Shown here: piece after piece, positions 44,279-53,407 of the stretch
How positions within the stretch are numbered: the stretch's first letter is position 1
Layout of the letters: each line of letters starts with the position of its first letter
Origin: Saccharibacillus sp. O23
GTDB lineage: Bacteria > Bacillota > Bacilli > Paenibacillales > Paenibacillaceae
Length of the DNA: 64,000 bases
NCBI RefSeq assembly: GCF_002205895.1
Contig: NZ_NJDE01000008.1
Span: forward strand, 266,475 to 330,474
Direction: 5' to 3'
Notes under the pieces: model-generated
What the model was told of the DNA's origin: nothing
Databases searched by the model: none
What the model saw: only the letters and a program-made list of their open reading frames with translations
Made by a program: the position numbers and the translations under genes

Positions 44279-45835
44279 TTAGCTGCTCGAAGCGGCTACC
44301 CAGATCACGTTGTCTTCTTCTTGTCCGTTTACCGGCCACCAATGGAAGCCGTCGCGGGCGAGCAGTTCATGCGACGCGTCCGGTCCCCAGCTTCCTGCCG
44401 GATACGAATCGACGTCGGCCGGATTTTCTTTCCAAGCCGCGTCGATCTTGTCGATGAACGACCACGCCGAAGCGACTTCGTCCCAACGCGTGAAGTACGT
44501 GGAATCTCCTTTGGCCGCGTCGTGGATCAAGCGCTCGTACGCTTCCGGCGAGTTGATGCCCACCAGGCAGCTCTGACAGAACTCCATCGCCACTTGAGCG
44601 ATTTCCGATTCGGAACCCGGTTTCTTGGCATTGATCTTGAAGTAGATGCCTTCCATCGGGTTGACGCGGATGACCAGCAGGTTCGGCTGGAGATCGTGCT
44701 TTTGTCCGAGGTAGATATTGCCCGGCATCTTCTTGAATTCGATCACGACTTCGGTCGTTTTGACCGGCAGGCGTTTGCCTGTACGGATATAGAACGGAAC
44801 GCCCGCCCAGCGGAAGTTGTCGACGAAGACGCGAGCCGCGAAGAACGTCTCGGTATTCGAATTCGGATCGACTTTGTCTTCCTCGCGGTAACCCGGCAGG
44901 TCTTTGCCTTTGCTTTGTCCGGCGGTGTATTGTCCGCGCACGACGTTGGCTTTGACTTCTTCCGAGCTCTCGAAGTGGTGCAGCGAACGCAGCACTTTCA
45001 CTTTCTCGTCGCGGATGTCTTCGGCCAGCAGACGGCTAGGCGGTTCCATCGCGATCATGGTGAGCAGCTGAAGAATATGGTTCTGGCCCATATCGCGCAG
45101 CGCGCCCGCATGGTCGTAATAGCCGCCGCGTTCTTCGACGCCGACCGTCTCGCCGAGCGTGATCTGCACGTTGGCGATATATTTGTTGTTCCAGAGCGAT
45201 TCGAAGAACATGTTCGAGAACCGGATGGTCTCGATGTTCTGCACCATCTCTTTGCCGAGATAGTGGTCGATCCGGTAGATCTCGTCTTCTTGGAAGACGT
45301 GACCCAGTTCTTCGTTCAGCTTCTCGGCCGACTTGAGATCGTAACCGAACGGCTTCTCGATCACCAGACGATGCCAGCCTTCGCTGTCGAGCATGCCGCC
45401 TTCGCGCAGGTTGAGCGAGACGCTGCCGAACAGTTCCGGCGCCAGCGCCAGATAGAACAGGCGGTTGCCCGGAATCGAGAACTTCGATTCGATCGCTTCC
45501 GTCTGGGCTTTCAGTTCTTGGAACCCTGCCACGTTGTTGATGTCGAGGGATTTATATTCGAAGTGTTCCGCGAATTGCGTCCACTTCTCCTGGTCGGAAG
45601 ATTTGTACCGTCCGAACTCCTGGATCGAACGGAATACGTCATCGCGGAATTCTTCATTCGTGCGAGGGCGCCGCGCTACTCCGACTACGGCAAAGTCCTC
45701 TGCCAGTTTACCTTCCCGGTACAAGCTGAAAATGGCCGGGAACAACTTACGGCGGGCCAAATCTCCGGTAGCTCCGAAGATAAAGAAGACCGCGCCGGGT
45801 GCTTTCAATGCTTCAAGATTTTGATTGTCCGCCAT
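44279..45835 (-). CDS. zwf: Glucose-6-phosphate 1-dehydrogenase
   Basis: A 518-residue first enzyme of the oxidative pentose phosphate pathway, making NADPH. NADP-binding FIFGATGDLARRK is at 18-30 and the substrate/catalytic motif RIDHYLGKE at 188-196, with the EKPFG element at 160-164. Monocistronic, with a leader hairpin TTCTTCGC/GCGAAGAA (45886-45907) and its own terminator. GGGGAG sits very close to the ATG, so the start has a slightly unusual spacing. Confidence 0.95.
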   Translation of the reverse strand: MADNQNLEALKAPGAVFFIFGATGDLARRKLFPAIFSLYREGKLAEDFAVVGVARRPRTNEEFRDDVFRSIQEFGRYKSSDQEKWTQFAEHFEYKSLDINNVAGFQELKAQTEAIESKFSIPGNRLFYLALAPELFGSVSLNLREGGMLDSEGWHRLVIEKPFGYDLKSAEKLNEELGHVFQEDEIYRIDHYLGKEMVQNIETIRFSNMFFESLWNNKYIANVQITLGETVGVEERGGYYDHAGALRDMGQNHILQLLTMIAMEPPSRLLAEDIRDEKVKVLRSLHHFESSEEVKANVVRGQYTAGQSKGKDLPGYREEDKVDPNSNTETFFAARVFVDNFRWAGVPFYIRTGKRLPVKTTEVVIEFKKMPGNIYLGQKHDLQPNLLVIRVNPMEGIYFKINAKKPGSESEIAQVAMEFCQSCLVGINSPEAYERLIHDAAKGDSTYFTRWDEVASAWSFIDKIDAAWKENPADVDSYPAGSWGPDASHELLARDGFHWWPVNGQEEDNVIWVAASSS

Positions 45836-46076
45836 AGCTCCCCATTCTTCCTGTAGTTAGTATAGTGTGTCGTGCCTGACTATCCTTCTTCGCTTCAGCG
45901 CGAAGAACAAAGATGTGATGTCATTTTAACATATCTCTCAAATTGATGCTATCGTATTGATTATCAATTCTGCTGATCTAAGATGAAGGTTTCATTAATA
46001 TTAAATACACCAAAAGGACCGGCTAAATCAAGCCGATCCCGGGAAAAGAAGAAGATACCGCTTTCAATATCGAATC

Positions 46077-47840
46077 TTAATTGTCGAGCGTCACCTCGCC
46101 GTAGACCCTCGTATCGGCCCAATACGGCAGATTCTTGTCTACCCAGCTCAAGTAGGTATTCCGGCGTCCGTCGCCGTCGGAATCGTCGTTGGCGCTGGCG
46201 TTGAAGCCGATCGTGTCGCCGGCCTGCGGAGAGAGCGCGGTATAAGGCACGGCGAATTCGGCCGTATAGCCGCCGTCGCGAGGCACCACCGCGCGCGTTA
46301 CGCGGGACAGATCGAATCCGCGCACGGCGGAAGAGAGCGCGCCGTCGTACCCGACCCGAAGCTGATAATCGCCGACCGTGCGCGTGCCGTTCTTGGCGTT
46401 CAGCTCGTCCACCCAGACTTCGACGGAATCGTTATGTTCTTCCGAAGCTTTCGCGTTCGGCGTGGCGTCTTTCATTTCGAACAAATAATACAGAGCCGTC
46501 TCGTCCCAGGCGATCCGTACCGTTCCGGTCGTCCCGTTGGCGTCGACGTTGAGCGGAAGCGGCGTCGAATTGCTCCAGACGTCGTCGATCGCGCCGTCGA
46601 TGCGCGGCGTGCCGCGCGCCGCGAGCGCTCCTTCTTCTTCGCCCCCGCCCGGAAGCGCGGAATTCGGCAGATCGCTGCTCACCTGCGCCTGCGATTGATT
46701 ATAGAACGGATATCCGCCTTCGCCCTGCACCCGGTTGCCCGCGAAGTTGAAGGTCCCGGTCACCGTTTTCAGCAGATGAATGCCGTGATTGGCCGGATCG
46801 AGAATCTGATTGCGCACGATCAGCGCTTGAATGCTCGCCGAACCGAGAATCAGTATGCCGCTGTCCGCGGAATCGACGATCGTGTTCTGTTCGATGATCG
46901 CGTTCGAGATGCTCGGTTCTTTGTACGTCGCTTGAAGCCGGATACCGCCTTTCTCCGGAATCGAAGCGTTGCGGCTGTCGCGCGTAATCGTATTCCGGGC
47001 GATCTTGAGATTGCGCACCTCGTACGTCTGATAACTGCCTTCCGAAGCGACGAACACGCCGGCTCCGCCGGTATCGGCGATCCGGTTGTCTTCGATCGAT
47101 ACGTCGCTGCCGCCGGAGACCGTGATGCCGCGCGCATGGCCGCCCGAGACGTCGTTATTCGCGATCTTGACGTTTTTTACCCAAGTGCCGTTCTTCTCGT
47201 AAGATACCACCGCGATCATATCGTCGCCGGTATTGCGGGCGGTATTCTGTTCGACCCGGATATTCATGGAGCCGCCCGTAATATGAATGCCGTCGGCCAG
47301 CGTATCGCGCACCGTATTGTTCGTAATGGCTCCGTTCATGCCGTAGACGATGATGCCCGCGGAAGAACCGCCTTCGATCACGGTCTCTTTGACGGTAAAG
47401 TTCGCCGCTTCCGGCAGCACATGCACGCGCGCGGACACGGAGCTGGACAGACGGTTCGAGACCGGAACGGTCGTCAGCTTGACTTTGCTCAGATCGCTGT
47501 TGGAACCGGCCAGTTGAACCGCCTGACGCTGCGGATTGGTGCTGCGAAGGATCGAAGATTCGCCTTCTCCGAACAGATCGACCCCGTCGAGCACGATCAC
47601 GTCGTTGTACAAAAAAGTTCCCGGCGGAACATAAACGCTTTTGCCCGAAGCTTTGGCGGCCAAGACCGCTTGACGGATCGCGGCGAGATCGTCGAGACCG
47701 TCGTCGGGAATCGCGCCGTACTCTTCGATGGATACGGCGTTCGCGGCTGCTGCGGACGAAGCGGAAACGAACGGACCGACTGCAGGCAGGGCAAGGACGG
47801 AAGCGGTCAGCAGACAAGCGGCTTTTTTCAAGATGGACAT
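46077..47840 (-). CDS. Secreted right-handed beta-helix protein with C-terminal CBM9-like domain
   Basis: 587 residues. A Sec signal peptide (about 1-33) is followed by a pectate-lyase/GH28-55-like start (VSIEEYGAIPDDGLDDLAAI; VYVPPGTF), parallel beta-helix coils with repeated NN-T/NxI steps (about 130-390), a Gly/Glu linker, and a CBM9/DOMON-type sandwich beginning RGTPRIDGAIDDVWSNS (about 415-587). Likely binds and cleaves or remodels a polysaccharide at the surface; no catalytic dyad could be fixed by eye. AAAAGGAGG precedes the ATG, and a CcpA site lies just upstream. Confidence 0.82.
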   Translation of the reverse strand: MSILKKAACLLTASVLALPAVGPFVSASSAAAANAVSIEEYGAIPDDGLDDLAAIRQAVLAAKASGKSVYVPPGTFLYNDVIVLDGVDLFGEGESSILRSTNPQRQAVQLAGSNSDLSKVKLTTVPVSNRLSSSVSARVHVLPEAANFTVKETVIEGGSSAGIIVYGMNGAITNNTVRDTLADGIHITGGSMNIRVEQNTARNTGDDMIAVVSYEKNGTWVKNVKIANNDVSGGHARGITVSGGSDVSIEDNRIADTGGAGVFVASEGSYQTYEVRNLKIARNTITRDSRNASIPEKGGIRLQATYKEPSISNAIIEQNTIVDSADSGILILGSASIQALIVRNQILDPANHGIHLLKTVTGTFNFAGNRVQGEGGYPFYNQSQAQVSSDLPNSALPGGGEEEGALAARGTPRIDGAIDDVWSNSTPLPLNVDANGTTGTVRIAWDETALYYLFEMKDATPNAKASEEHNDSVEVWVDELNAKNGTRTVGDYQLRVGYDGALSSAVRGFDLSRVTRAVVPRDGGYTAEFAVPYTALSPQAGDTIGFNASANDDSDGDGRRNTYLSWVDKNLPYWADTRVYGEVTLDN

Positions 47841-47858
47841 GAGAGCGACCTCCTTTTT

Positions 47859-47880
47859 AGTTAAGCGCTTTCAAAGTATA
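47859..47880 (-). promoter_or_regulatory. CcpA (cre) site over the promoter of the beta-helix gene
   Basis: TTTGAAAGCGCTTAACT (47875-47859, minus strand) fits the cre consensus WTGNAANCGNWNNCW. It abuts a TATACT -10 box (47880-47875), so CcpA would block the start point: glucose repression of a polysaccharide-active protein. Confidence 0.75.
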
Positions 47881-48048
47881 ATCGACGATGTTTGCCGACC
47901 TGTCGAAATCGCATAATGTGTTAGGCGCTCAAAATTCGAGAGGTTTTCTCTGCGGTCCGTTCGGTAAAAAAGCGCAAAAAAAGACCGGCCGACATTTCAT
48001 GAGGCATCGGCATCCTCCGTAAACCGGAAGCCCGATCCCGCACGACCG

Positions 48049-48699
48049 TCATTCGGCCAGTCCGTTTTTGTAAGCGTAAATGGCGGCCTGCGTCCGATCC
48101 TCCACGTCCAGCTTGGAGAGCAGGTTGGTCACATGGAACTTGACCGTCTTGATCCCGATGATCAGTTCGTCGGCGATCTCCTGATTGGACTTGCCCTGCG
48201 CGAGCAGCCGAAGCACTTCCATCTCGCGATCGGTCAGATCTTCATGCAGCGCCCGGGCGGCGGCCGGAGTGCGGAAACGGTTCATCATCTTCGCCGCGAC
48301 CTGGGATTCCAGCACGGACTGTCCGCGCACCGCCGCGCGGATCGCGTCCGCGACTTCGTTCGCTCTCGACGTCTTGAGCAGATAACTGAACGCGCCCGCT
48401 TCGATCACCGGATACATCTTCTCGTCGTCCAGATAGCTGGTCAGCACGATGACTTTGGACTCCGGGCAGATCTTCAGCACCTCGCGCGTCGCTTCGATCC
48501 CGTCCATCCCGTCCATGACCAGATCCATCAGCACCACGTCGGGTTTGTACTGCTGCGCGAGACGCACGCCTTCTTGCCCGCTGCTGGCTTCGCCGATCAC
48601 TTCGATATCGTCTTCGGTATCGAGCACGGCGGCAAGCCCGATCCGGACCATCTCGTGGTCGTCGACGAGCAGCACGGTAATGAGTTCTTCCGTTTCCAT
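48049..48699 (-). CDS. liaR: NarL/LuxR-type response regulator, LiaR-like
   Basis: A 216-residue regulator. The receiver domain has acidic pocket DD (13-14), phospho-acceptor Asp59 (VLMDLVMDG) and Lys109; the LuxR-type HTH (about 150-212) reads LTDREMEVLRLLAQGKSNQ and IKTVKFHVTNLLSKL. Last gene of the envelope-stress block, two bases after the kinase gene. In Bacillus LiaR activates liaIH upon lipid II cycle stress; here the presumed targets lie in the same operon. Confidence 0.88.
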   Translation of the reverse strand: METEELITVLLVDDHEMVRIGLAAVLDTEDDIEVIGEASSGQEGVRLAQQYKPDVVLMDLVMDGMDGIEATREVLKICPESKVIVLTSYLDDEKMYPVIEAGAFSYLLKTSRANEVADAIRAAVRGQSVLESQVAAKMMNRFRTPAAARALHEDLTDREMEVLRLLAQGKSNQEIADELIIGIKTVKFHVTNLLSKLDVEDRTQAAIYAYKNGLAE

Positions 48700-48701
48700 C
48701 G

Positions 48702-49766
48702 CTATTCCTCGCTTCCTTTCTGTTCCCCGTTTACCAGCGGCACGGTCAGCTCGATCCGCGTTCCTTTGCCCGGCGCGGTGATATAGCGGATCGAACCGCC
48801 GACTTCGCTGACCCGCTCCTGCATCAGCGACAAACCGTAAGAAGCCTGCTTTTTCTCGTCCAGCTCGAACCCGACGCCGTTATCTTTGAGCGACATCCTC
48901 AGCGCGTCGCTGCGGCGGACGATGATAATCTCCATCTTGTCGGCTTTGGCATGGCGCAAGGTGTTCGACAGCGCTTCCTGCACGATGCGGAACAGATGGT
49001 TTTCGATCCCTTTGACCAGTTCCAAGCCCGCATCCATGTCGAGCGTGATCTCGATCGGCGCTTTGGCCTGAATCTCGCGGATCAGTTCGCTCAGCCCTTG
49101 ATACAGCGGCTTGCCTTCCAGATACACCGGCCGCAAATGAAGCAGCAGCGCCCGCATCTCCGACTGGGCCACCGACGCCATCTCCTCGATCAGTTCCACT
49201 TGGCGTCTTGCCCGCGACAGGTCTTTCTCGAACGTCCGGCCGACCGCGGTCGCCGTCATCGAGATCGCGAACAACTGCTGCGAGACCGCGTCGTGCAGTT
49301 CGCGCGCGAGCCGCTGGCGCTCTTCGACGATCGCCGATACCCGGGCCTGCTCCGCCAGCTGCGCGTTATGCGTCGAGAGGCGCTGGAGCGAACTGACTTG
49401 TTCTTCCCATTTCTTGCCGACGCGCTCGAGCTGGTCCGCCAATCCTTCCATATCGCCGCCGATCGGTCCGATCGGACGCGCCGGACTGCCTTTTTCCCAG
49501 AGCAACAGCGTATCTTGCAGACGATCGAACTGAATCTTCGTCTGCATCGACCGGTACAATCCGTACAGCGCGCCGACGGTGATCGATACCGTCAGCACCG
49601 TAAGGCCCGCCCGCAGCTTCAGCGGCCACGTGTCGGGCACGGCCAGCAGACCGTAGGAATACAGCACGTACATGGCCGACAGCAGCACGATCAGCGCCAG
49701 CAGCATGCCCGAGCCGATTCCCCGAACGATCGTATTCGTTTTTTTGCTTTTCCCCGCTTCGTTCAC
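48702..49766 (-). CDS. liaS: HisKA_3 sensor histidine kinase, LiaS-like
   Basis: A 354-residue two-helix membrane kinase with a very short extracytoplasmic loop (about 40-50), as in intramembrane-sensing kinases. The phospho-acceptor is His158 in RELHDAVSQQLFA; the ATPase domain has NTLRHAKAD and DNGVGFELD with GLSLMQERV. Partner of the adjacent LiaR-like regulator and the LiaF-like inhibitor. The order liaF-liaS-liaR is conserved in Bacillota. Confidence 0.88.
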   Translation of the reverse strand: MNEAGKSKKTNTIVRGIGSGMLLALIVLLSAMYVLYSYGLLAVPDTWPLKLRAGLTVLTVSITVGALYGLYRSMQTKIQFDRLQDTLLLWEKGSPARPIGPIGGDMEGLADQLERVGKKWEEQVSSLQRLSTHNAQLAEQARVSAIVEERQRLARELHDAVSQQLFAISMTATAVGRTFEKDLSRARRQVELIEEMASVAQSEMRALLLHLRPVYLEGKPLYQGLSELIREIQAKAPIEITLDMDAGLELVKGIENHLFRIVQEALSNTLRHAKADKMEIIIVRRSDALRMSLKDNGVGFELDEKKQASYGLSLMQERVSEVGGSIRYITAPGKGTRIELTVPLVNGEQKGSEE

Positions 49767-49813
49767 CGTTTCTGTTCACCGCCCCGGTTCTTGAATGACC
49801 GCCGCGCCGGCCG

Positions 49814-50461
49814 TCAATTCATTCGGATATTCACGTTGCCTGCCGCATGCGCCATCACGACTCTGACTTTCTGCTCGCTGCGCTCGTAGCCCGGCGACCT
49901 CCAGACGAATTTGTTCAGCATGCCCGGACGCCCTTGACCGTCGAAGCTGACTTTGCCGTAGCCGACGAAGACGTCAAGCTCGAGACCGTATTCTTCCGGA
50001 AAAGTCAGGTCCACGTCGCTGATCAAGCCTTGCAGATGAATCACCGTATCGGGTTCGGCGGGCAGCGCCAACGAGAAGTCGCAATCGACGTCGCCGAACA
50101 GATGCCATAAGCTGATATTTTCGGGCGTCCATGCTTCCCGGTCGCGTTTGAGCTGCGATACCCATTCGACCCGCTCCGTATAACGCCGTCCGGCATGAAG
50201 TTCCCGCGAACGCGCGTAGAAGACGGCGATCGACAGCAGAATCCCGCCGATCAGCAGCACGATATGATTGAGCAGCAGCAGCCCGGCGCCGACGGCCAGA
50301 CATTTGTAGCCGAACGGGACGCGTCCGGCGCGCATCGCGTAGATGCCGTAACACAGCACGAGGAGAGCGATCAGAGAGAGCGGATTCAACCATTTGCCGA
50401 ACAGGATGATTACGCCCGCGGCGATCAACACCAGAGCCAATATTCGCTTTCTTCGGTTCAT
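49814..50461 (-). CDS. liaF: LiaF-like membrane inhibitor of the LiaRS system
   Basis: A 215-residue protein with about four N-terminal membrane segments (8-100) and a C-terminal LiaF-type beta-repeat domain (LWHLFGDVDCDFSLALP, LISDVDLTFPEEYGLELDV, NVNIRMN). In Bacillus LiaF keeps LiaS off in unstressed cells. ATG 50461 follows GAAGGAGGG; the upstream frame extension is not supported. Lies 48 bases before liaS and 190 bases after the PspA gene. Confidence 0.85.
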   Translation of the reverse strand: MNRRKRILALVLIAAGVIILFGKWLNPLSLIALLVLCYGIYAMRAGRVPFGYKCLAVGAGLLLLNHIVLLIGGILLSIAVFYARSRELHAGRRYTERVEWVSQLKRDREAWTPENISLWHLFGDVDCDFSLALPAEPDTVIHLQGLISDVDLTFPEEYGLELDVFVGYGKVSFDGQGRPGMLNKFVWRSPGYERSEQKVRVVMAHAAGNVNIRMN

Positions 50462-50651
50462 GATCGTCCCTCCTTCTGCCGTGTTTGCGTTTCGTGTCGC
50501 TTGGCTTTCGCCGTTCGTCCCAAGCGTAGCAAAAGCCATAACGGTCAAGAACCGTATGGCTTCGCTGCGTCTTATGAAACTTTTTCTACTATAACATAAC
50601 GGAAGCCCGCTGTGTTGCTCTTCGGGCGCGGCGCGCCTTCGAACGTAAGGA

Positions 50652-51368
50652 TTATTCTTCGCCTTTTGTCAAAGAAGGCGAGCTGCTCGTGCCGTTCAGC
50701 TTGTTCTTGAGCGCGTTCAGCTGCTCGTCGACTTGAAGCTGCTTCTGCGTGTCGACCGGGCTGACGTAAGCGGACGGACGGTTCGAACCGCCGTAAGGCG
50801 AGATGCGCAGGACGTCGGCTTCGGCTTCCATCTGCATGATCTTTTCTTCCATCCGGCGGAAGCCCGACGAAGAGCTGCCTTTGTCGATCGCGTAGACCGG
50901 GTTCACTTGCGCCATTTGCTTTTTGGCTTTCGCCATTTGGGCGCGGGCTACCAGCTCGTTGCGTTTGTTGCGCATTTGATAGAACTCGTCTTTCATTTCG
51001 TGCAGTTGGCGCATCAGATCTTCGACTTGAATTTCGGCTTGACCGTGCAGGTCTTGATATTCCGCGATCCGTTGATCGAAATAGATCTTCTCTTCCAGCA
51101 GTTTGCGCGCCGCTTCTTCGTGGCCGTTCTTCAGAGCGGCTTCGGCTTGCGATTCGCGCTGCGAGGACAGACGATACGCTTCTTCCAGACGCTGTTTCAT
51201 GCGGCGCTCGTTCGCCATTTGTTTCGCGACCGTCACTTCGGCTTGACGAATCTCCTCTTCCATGTCGCGCAGGTATTGGTTCAGCATCACGATCGGATCT
51301 TCTACCTTATCCAGCAGTTCGTTTACCGATGCCTTCGTCATGTCTCTCAGTCTTTTGAATACTCCCAT
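50652..51368 (-). CDS. PspA/IM30 family phage-shock protein, LiaH-like
   Basis: A 238-residue ESCRT-III-like, almost all-helical coiled-coil protein that polymerises on damaged membranes. The N-terminal amphipathic helix [20 protein letters not shown] and [18 protein letters not shown] are diagnostic. A low-complexity tail [11 protein letters not shown] closes it. It begins two bases after the PspC gene. It is a paralogue of the 51904-52575 protein, so the operon has two PspA proteins. Confidence 0.9.
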   Translation of the reverse strand: MGVFKRLRDMTKASVNELLDKVEDPIVMLNQYLRDMEEEIRQAEVTVAKQMANERRMKQRLEEAYRLSSQRESQAEAALKNGHEEAARKLLEEKIYFDQRIAEYQDLHGQAEIQVEDLMRQLHEMKDEFYQMRNKRNELVARAQMAKAKKQMAQVNPVYAIDKGSSSSGFRRMEEKIMQMEAEADVLRISPYGGSNRPSAYVSPVDTQKQLQVDEQLNALKNKLNGTSSSPSLTKGEE

Positions 51369-51369
51369 T

Positions 51370-51897
51370 TTATAAATCCCCTTTCTCGTTCTCGTATTTG
51401 GAAAGCTTTTGCTTGAGTTCTTCGACTTCTTTCTTCAGAGCCTTTTTCTCGATATCTTCCATCATGGCGTCAAGGCCGGAATCCGGCACGTCGCGTTTCT
51501 TCAAGTCGGCATGCGGCGCGTTCGGCCGACGCTGCGGCGGAAACGGACGGGCGAATTCGCGTTCCGGACCCAGCGGTCTCGGCGACCGGGGGTCATGCGG
51601 ACCCGGGAAGCGCGAATCGCGCGTCTCGCGGTCGTACGCGTTTTCCGGACGATACGGATCGCGATAAGGATCGCGGCCGTACATGTCGGGATCGTACGGA
51701 TAGTACGGAGGCGTCGGGTCTTTCGGAATGACGAGCGAGGCGATAAAGTAGATCGGAAGCATCGCTCCGCTCGTCAGCGGGATCGCTACAAGGAACAGAA
51801 TGCGGAGCAGCGTCGGGTTCACACCGAATTCTTGTGCAATTCCGCCGCAGAGTCCGGTAAGCATTCGGTCCTGGGTCGAGCGGTACAATCTGTGCAT
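51370..51897 (-). CDS. PspC-domain membrane protein with long cytoplasmic tail
   Basis: 175 residues. The PspC domain (1-60: [22 protein letters not shown], then one or two membrane helices) is followed by a Pro/Arg/Tyr-rich linker (60-130) and a helical end with [17 protein letters not shown], a likely coiled coil that could contact PspA. Located between two pspA genes, with six bases to the first and one to the second, clearly one transcript. Confidence 0.88.
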   Translation of the reverse strand: MHRLYRSTQDRMLTGLCGGIAQEFGVNPTLLRILFLVAIPLTSGAMLPIYFIASLVIPKDPTPPYYPYDPDMYGRDPYRDPYRPENAYDRETRDSRFPGPHDPRSPRPLGPEREFARPFPPQRRPNAPHADLKKRDVPDSGLDAMMEDIEKKALKKEVEELKQKLSKYENEKGDL

Positions 51898-51903
51898 CCT
51901 CGC

Positions 51904-52575
51904 CTACTCCTTTCCTTCGTCGCGTTTCAATTTGTCTTTCAGACGGGCCATTTCCTGTTCGAGCAGGCTGCCCGCTTCCCCGATCTGGCGGGAAGCTTCG
52001 TGTCCCAGCTTGCGGATGTCTCGAAGGCTGTACGTTTCGTATTCCATCGAAGTCATCTGATCGTCGAGACGATCGAACATCTTCGGCACGTCCGAACCGT
52101 ATCCGCTGCCGCGGCGGTTCATGCGCTGCTGCAAACGAAGCGTCTCCATGCGAGCGTAGTAGTATTGACGTTTGTTATATACGGTCTGATATTCGTTTCT
52201 AAGTACGTTGAGCTGCTCGCCCAGCTCTTTGAACGTCTCTTGGCTCTGTTCCCACAGTTCCGTATACTGACGTTCTTTTTCCTCGTACAGCATTTTCTCC
52301 TGCAAAGCCAGCTTCGCGATCGATTCCTCTTCCGCCTTAAGCGCCAACAGCGCCTGCTCTTCGCGTTTCTCGCGCATCGAAGCCGCGTGATCGACCTGTT
52401 GGCGAAGCTGCTTGCTGTGGTGGGCCGACTGATCGTACAACCGCTGCACCTCGGCGATCTCCTGACGGGTCTCGACCAAGAACTGATCGATGATCCGCAC
52501 CGGATCTTGGCTTTCTTCAAGCTTATCGTTAAGGGTAGCCAGCGTAATATCTCTCATTCGTTTAAACATGCTCAT
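51904..52575 (-). CDS. PspA/IM30 family protein, second paralogue
   Basis: A 223-residue coiled-coil protein opening MSMFKRMRDITLATLNDKLE with SQDPVRIIDQFLVETRQEI, aligning with the LiaH-like protein downstream. The middle is highly charged and helical; the C-terminus KDKLKRDEGKE is basic/acidic. Sequence divergence from the other copy suggests an old duplication and possible hetero-polymers. ATG 52575 is used. Confidence 0.88.
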   Translation of the reverse strand: MSMFKRMRDITLATLNDKLEESQDPVRIIDQFLVETRQEIAEVQRLYDQSAHHSKQLRQQVDHAASMREKREEQALLALKAEEESIAKLALQEKMLYEEKERQYTELWEQSQETFKELGEQLNVLRNEYQTVYNKRQYYYARMETLRLQQRMNRRGSGYGSDVPKMFDRLDDQMTSMEYETYSLRDIRKLGHEASRQIGEAGSLLEQEMARLKDKLKRDEGKE

Positions 52576-52649
52576 TCGGCGTTTCTCCCTCCCTTGCGTG
52601 ATTTGCGTTCGTGCTTACGACTGACGGACTTGCGCGGCTTATCCGACGT

Positions 52650-52964
52650 TTAACCTCCGAACCCGCTGCGTCTGCTCGACCCGTGTCCGCTTCTGCCCGC
52701 GATCCAGACGATGCCCGCGACGATCAGGATAATCCCGAACAGCGGACCGATCAGCCAGGACAGCTTCGCCAGCAGCATGCATCCGCCGACGATCATCAGC
52801 AGACCGCCCAGAAAAGTCTTGCCGGTCTTCATTCCGTAGTACCCGAGCGCGAAGATCGCGGCCGCGAACAGGAATCCGACAACGCTTCCGAACTTGCCGA
52901 ACAGAATCAGCAGGCCCAGGATCACCAGCGCGATCGCCGGGACATTCAGTTTCATGCTTCTCAT
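52650..52964 (-). CDS. LiaI-like small membrane protein
   Basis: A 104-residue protein with about four hydrophobic segments and a Gly/Ser/Arg-rich cytoplasmic end (GRSGHGSSRRSGFGG). Hydrophobic stretches such as IALVILGLLILFGKFGSVVG resemble the N-terminal membrane part of the LiaF-like protein in this block. LiaI is the membrane anchor of LiaH in Bacillus. It is the first gene of the operon; AAGGCGGTG lies before ATG 52964. Confidence 0.75.
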   Translation of the reverse strand: MRSMKLNVPAIALVILGLLILFGKFGSVVGFLFAAAIFALGYYGMKTGKTFLGGLLMIVGGCMLLAKLSWLIGPLFGIILIVAGIVWIAGRSGHGSSRRSGFGG

Positions 52965-53407
52965 TAACTTTTCACCGCCTTTCGTGAATCAATTTCCTTA
53001 TGTCCTTATTCTAGACTTTGCCGACGTTTCGCAACACGGGCCGAGGGCGGTTTTTGAACCTAGACCTAAGGCGGGGAGCGACCCGGACCTTGCGCGCCGG
53101 CGGAATTCGCGCAGACTGCCGGGAAGCTGATACAATTAATGAAGACTTCCGATTATCGGGTAAATAGCAGTGGAAGAGCGCGCGAGTTTCGTCTATGATT
53201 CGCTCATACGGGTAACGCGGTAGCGTTCTCTTCCGATCTTGGCCTGCTTCTCGTTCTCGACGGGATCGCAAGCAAAAGGTTACAAAGATGTTCGGTTCGT
53301 AACGGGCGGGTTTATGCTACTATTTATGAATGTTATTCATTGACTCGGGTTGATTTTCTATGGAAATCACAAATGTAATTCATTCCTTCTAAAATGTAGG
53401 TGACTTC
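52965..53407. other. Divergent control region between Lia/Psp operon and mprF
   Basis: A 443-base gene-free interval. Leftward, a TAGAAT box (53013-53008) has a poorly spaced TTGCGA (53034-53029, 15 bases), as may occur where an activator such as LiaR is needed. Rightward, TTGATT (53350-53355) and TGTAAT (53374-53379) lie 18 bases apart before mprF. No terminator or RNA gene was found. Confidence 0.45.
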
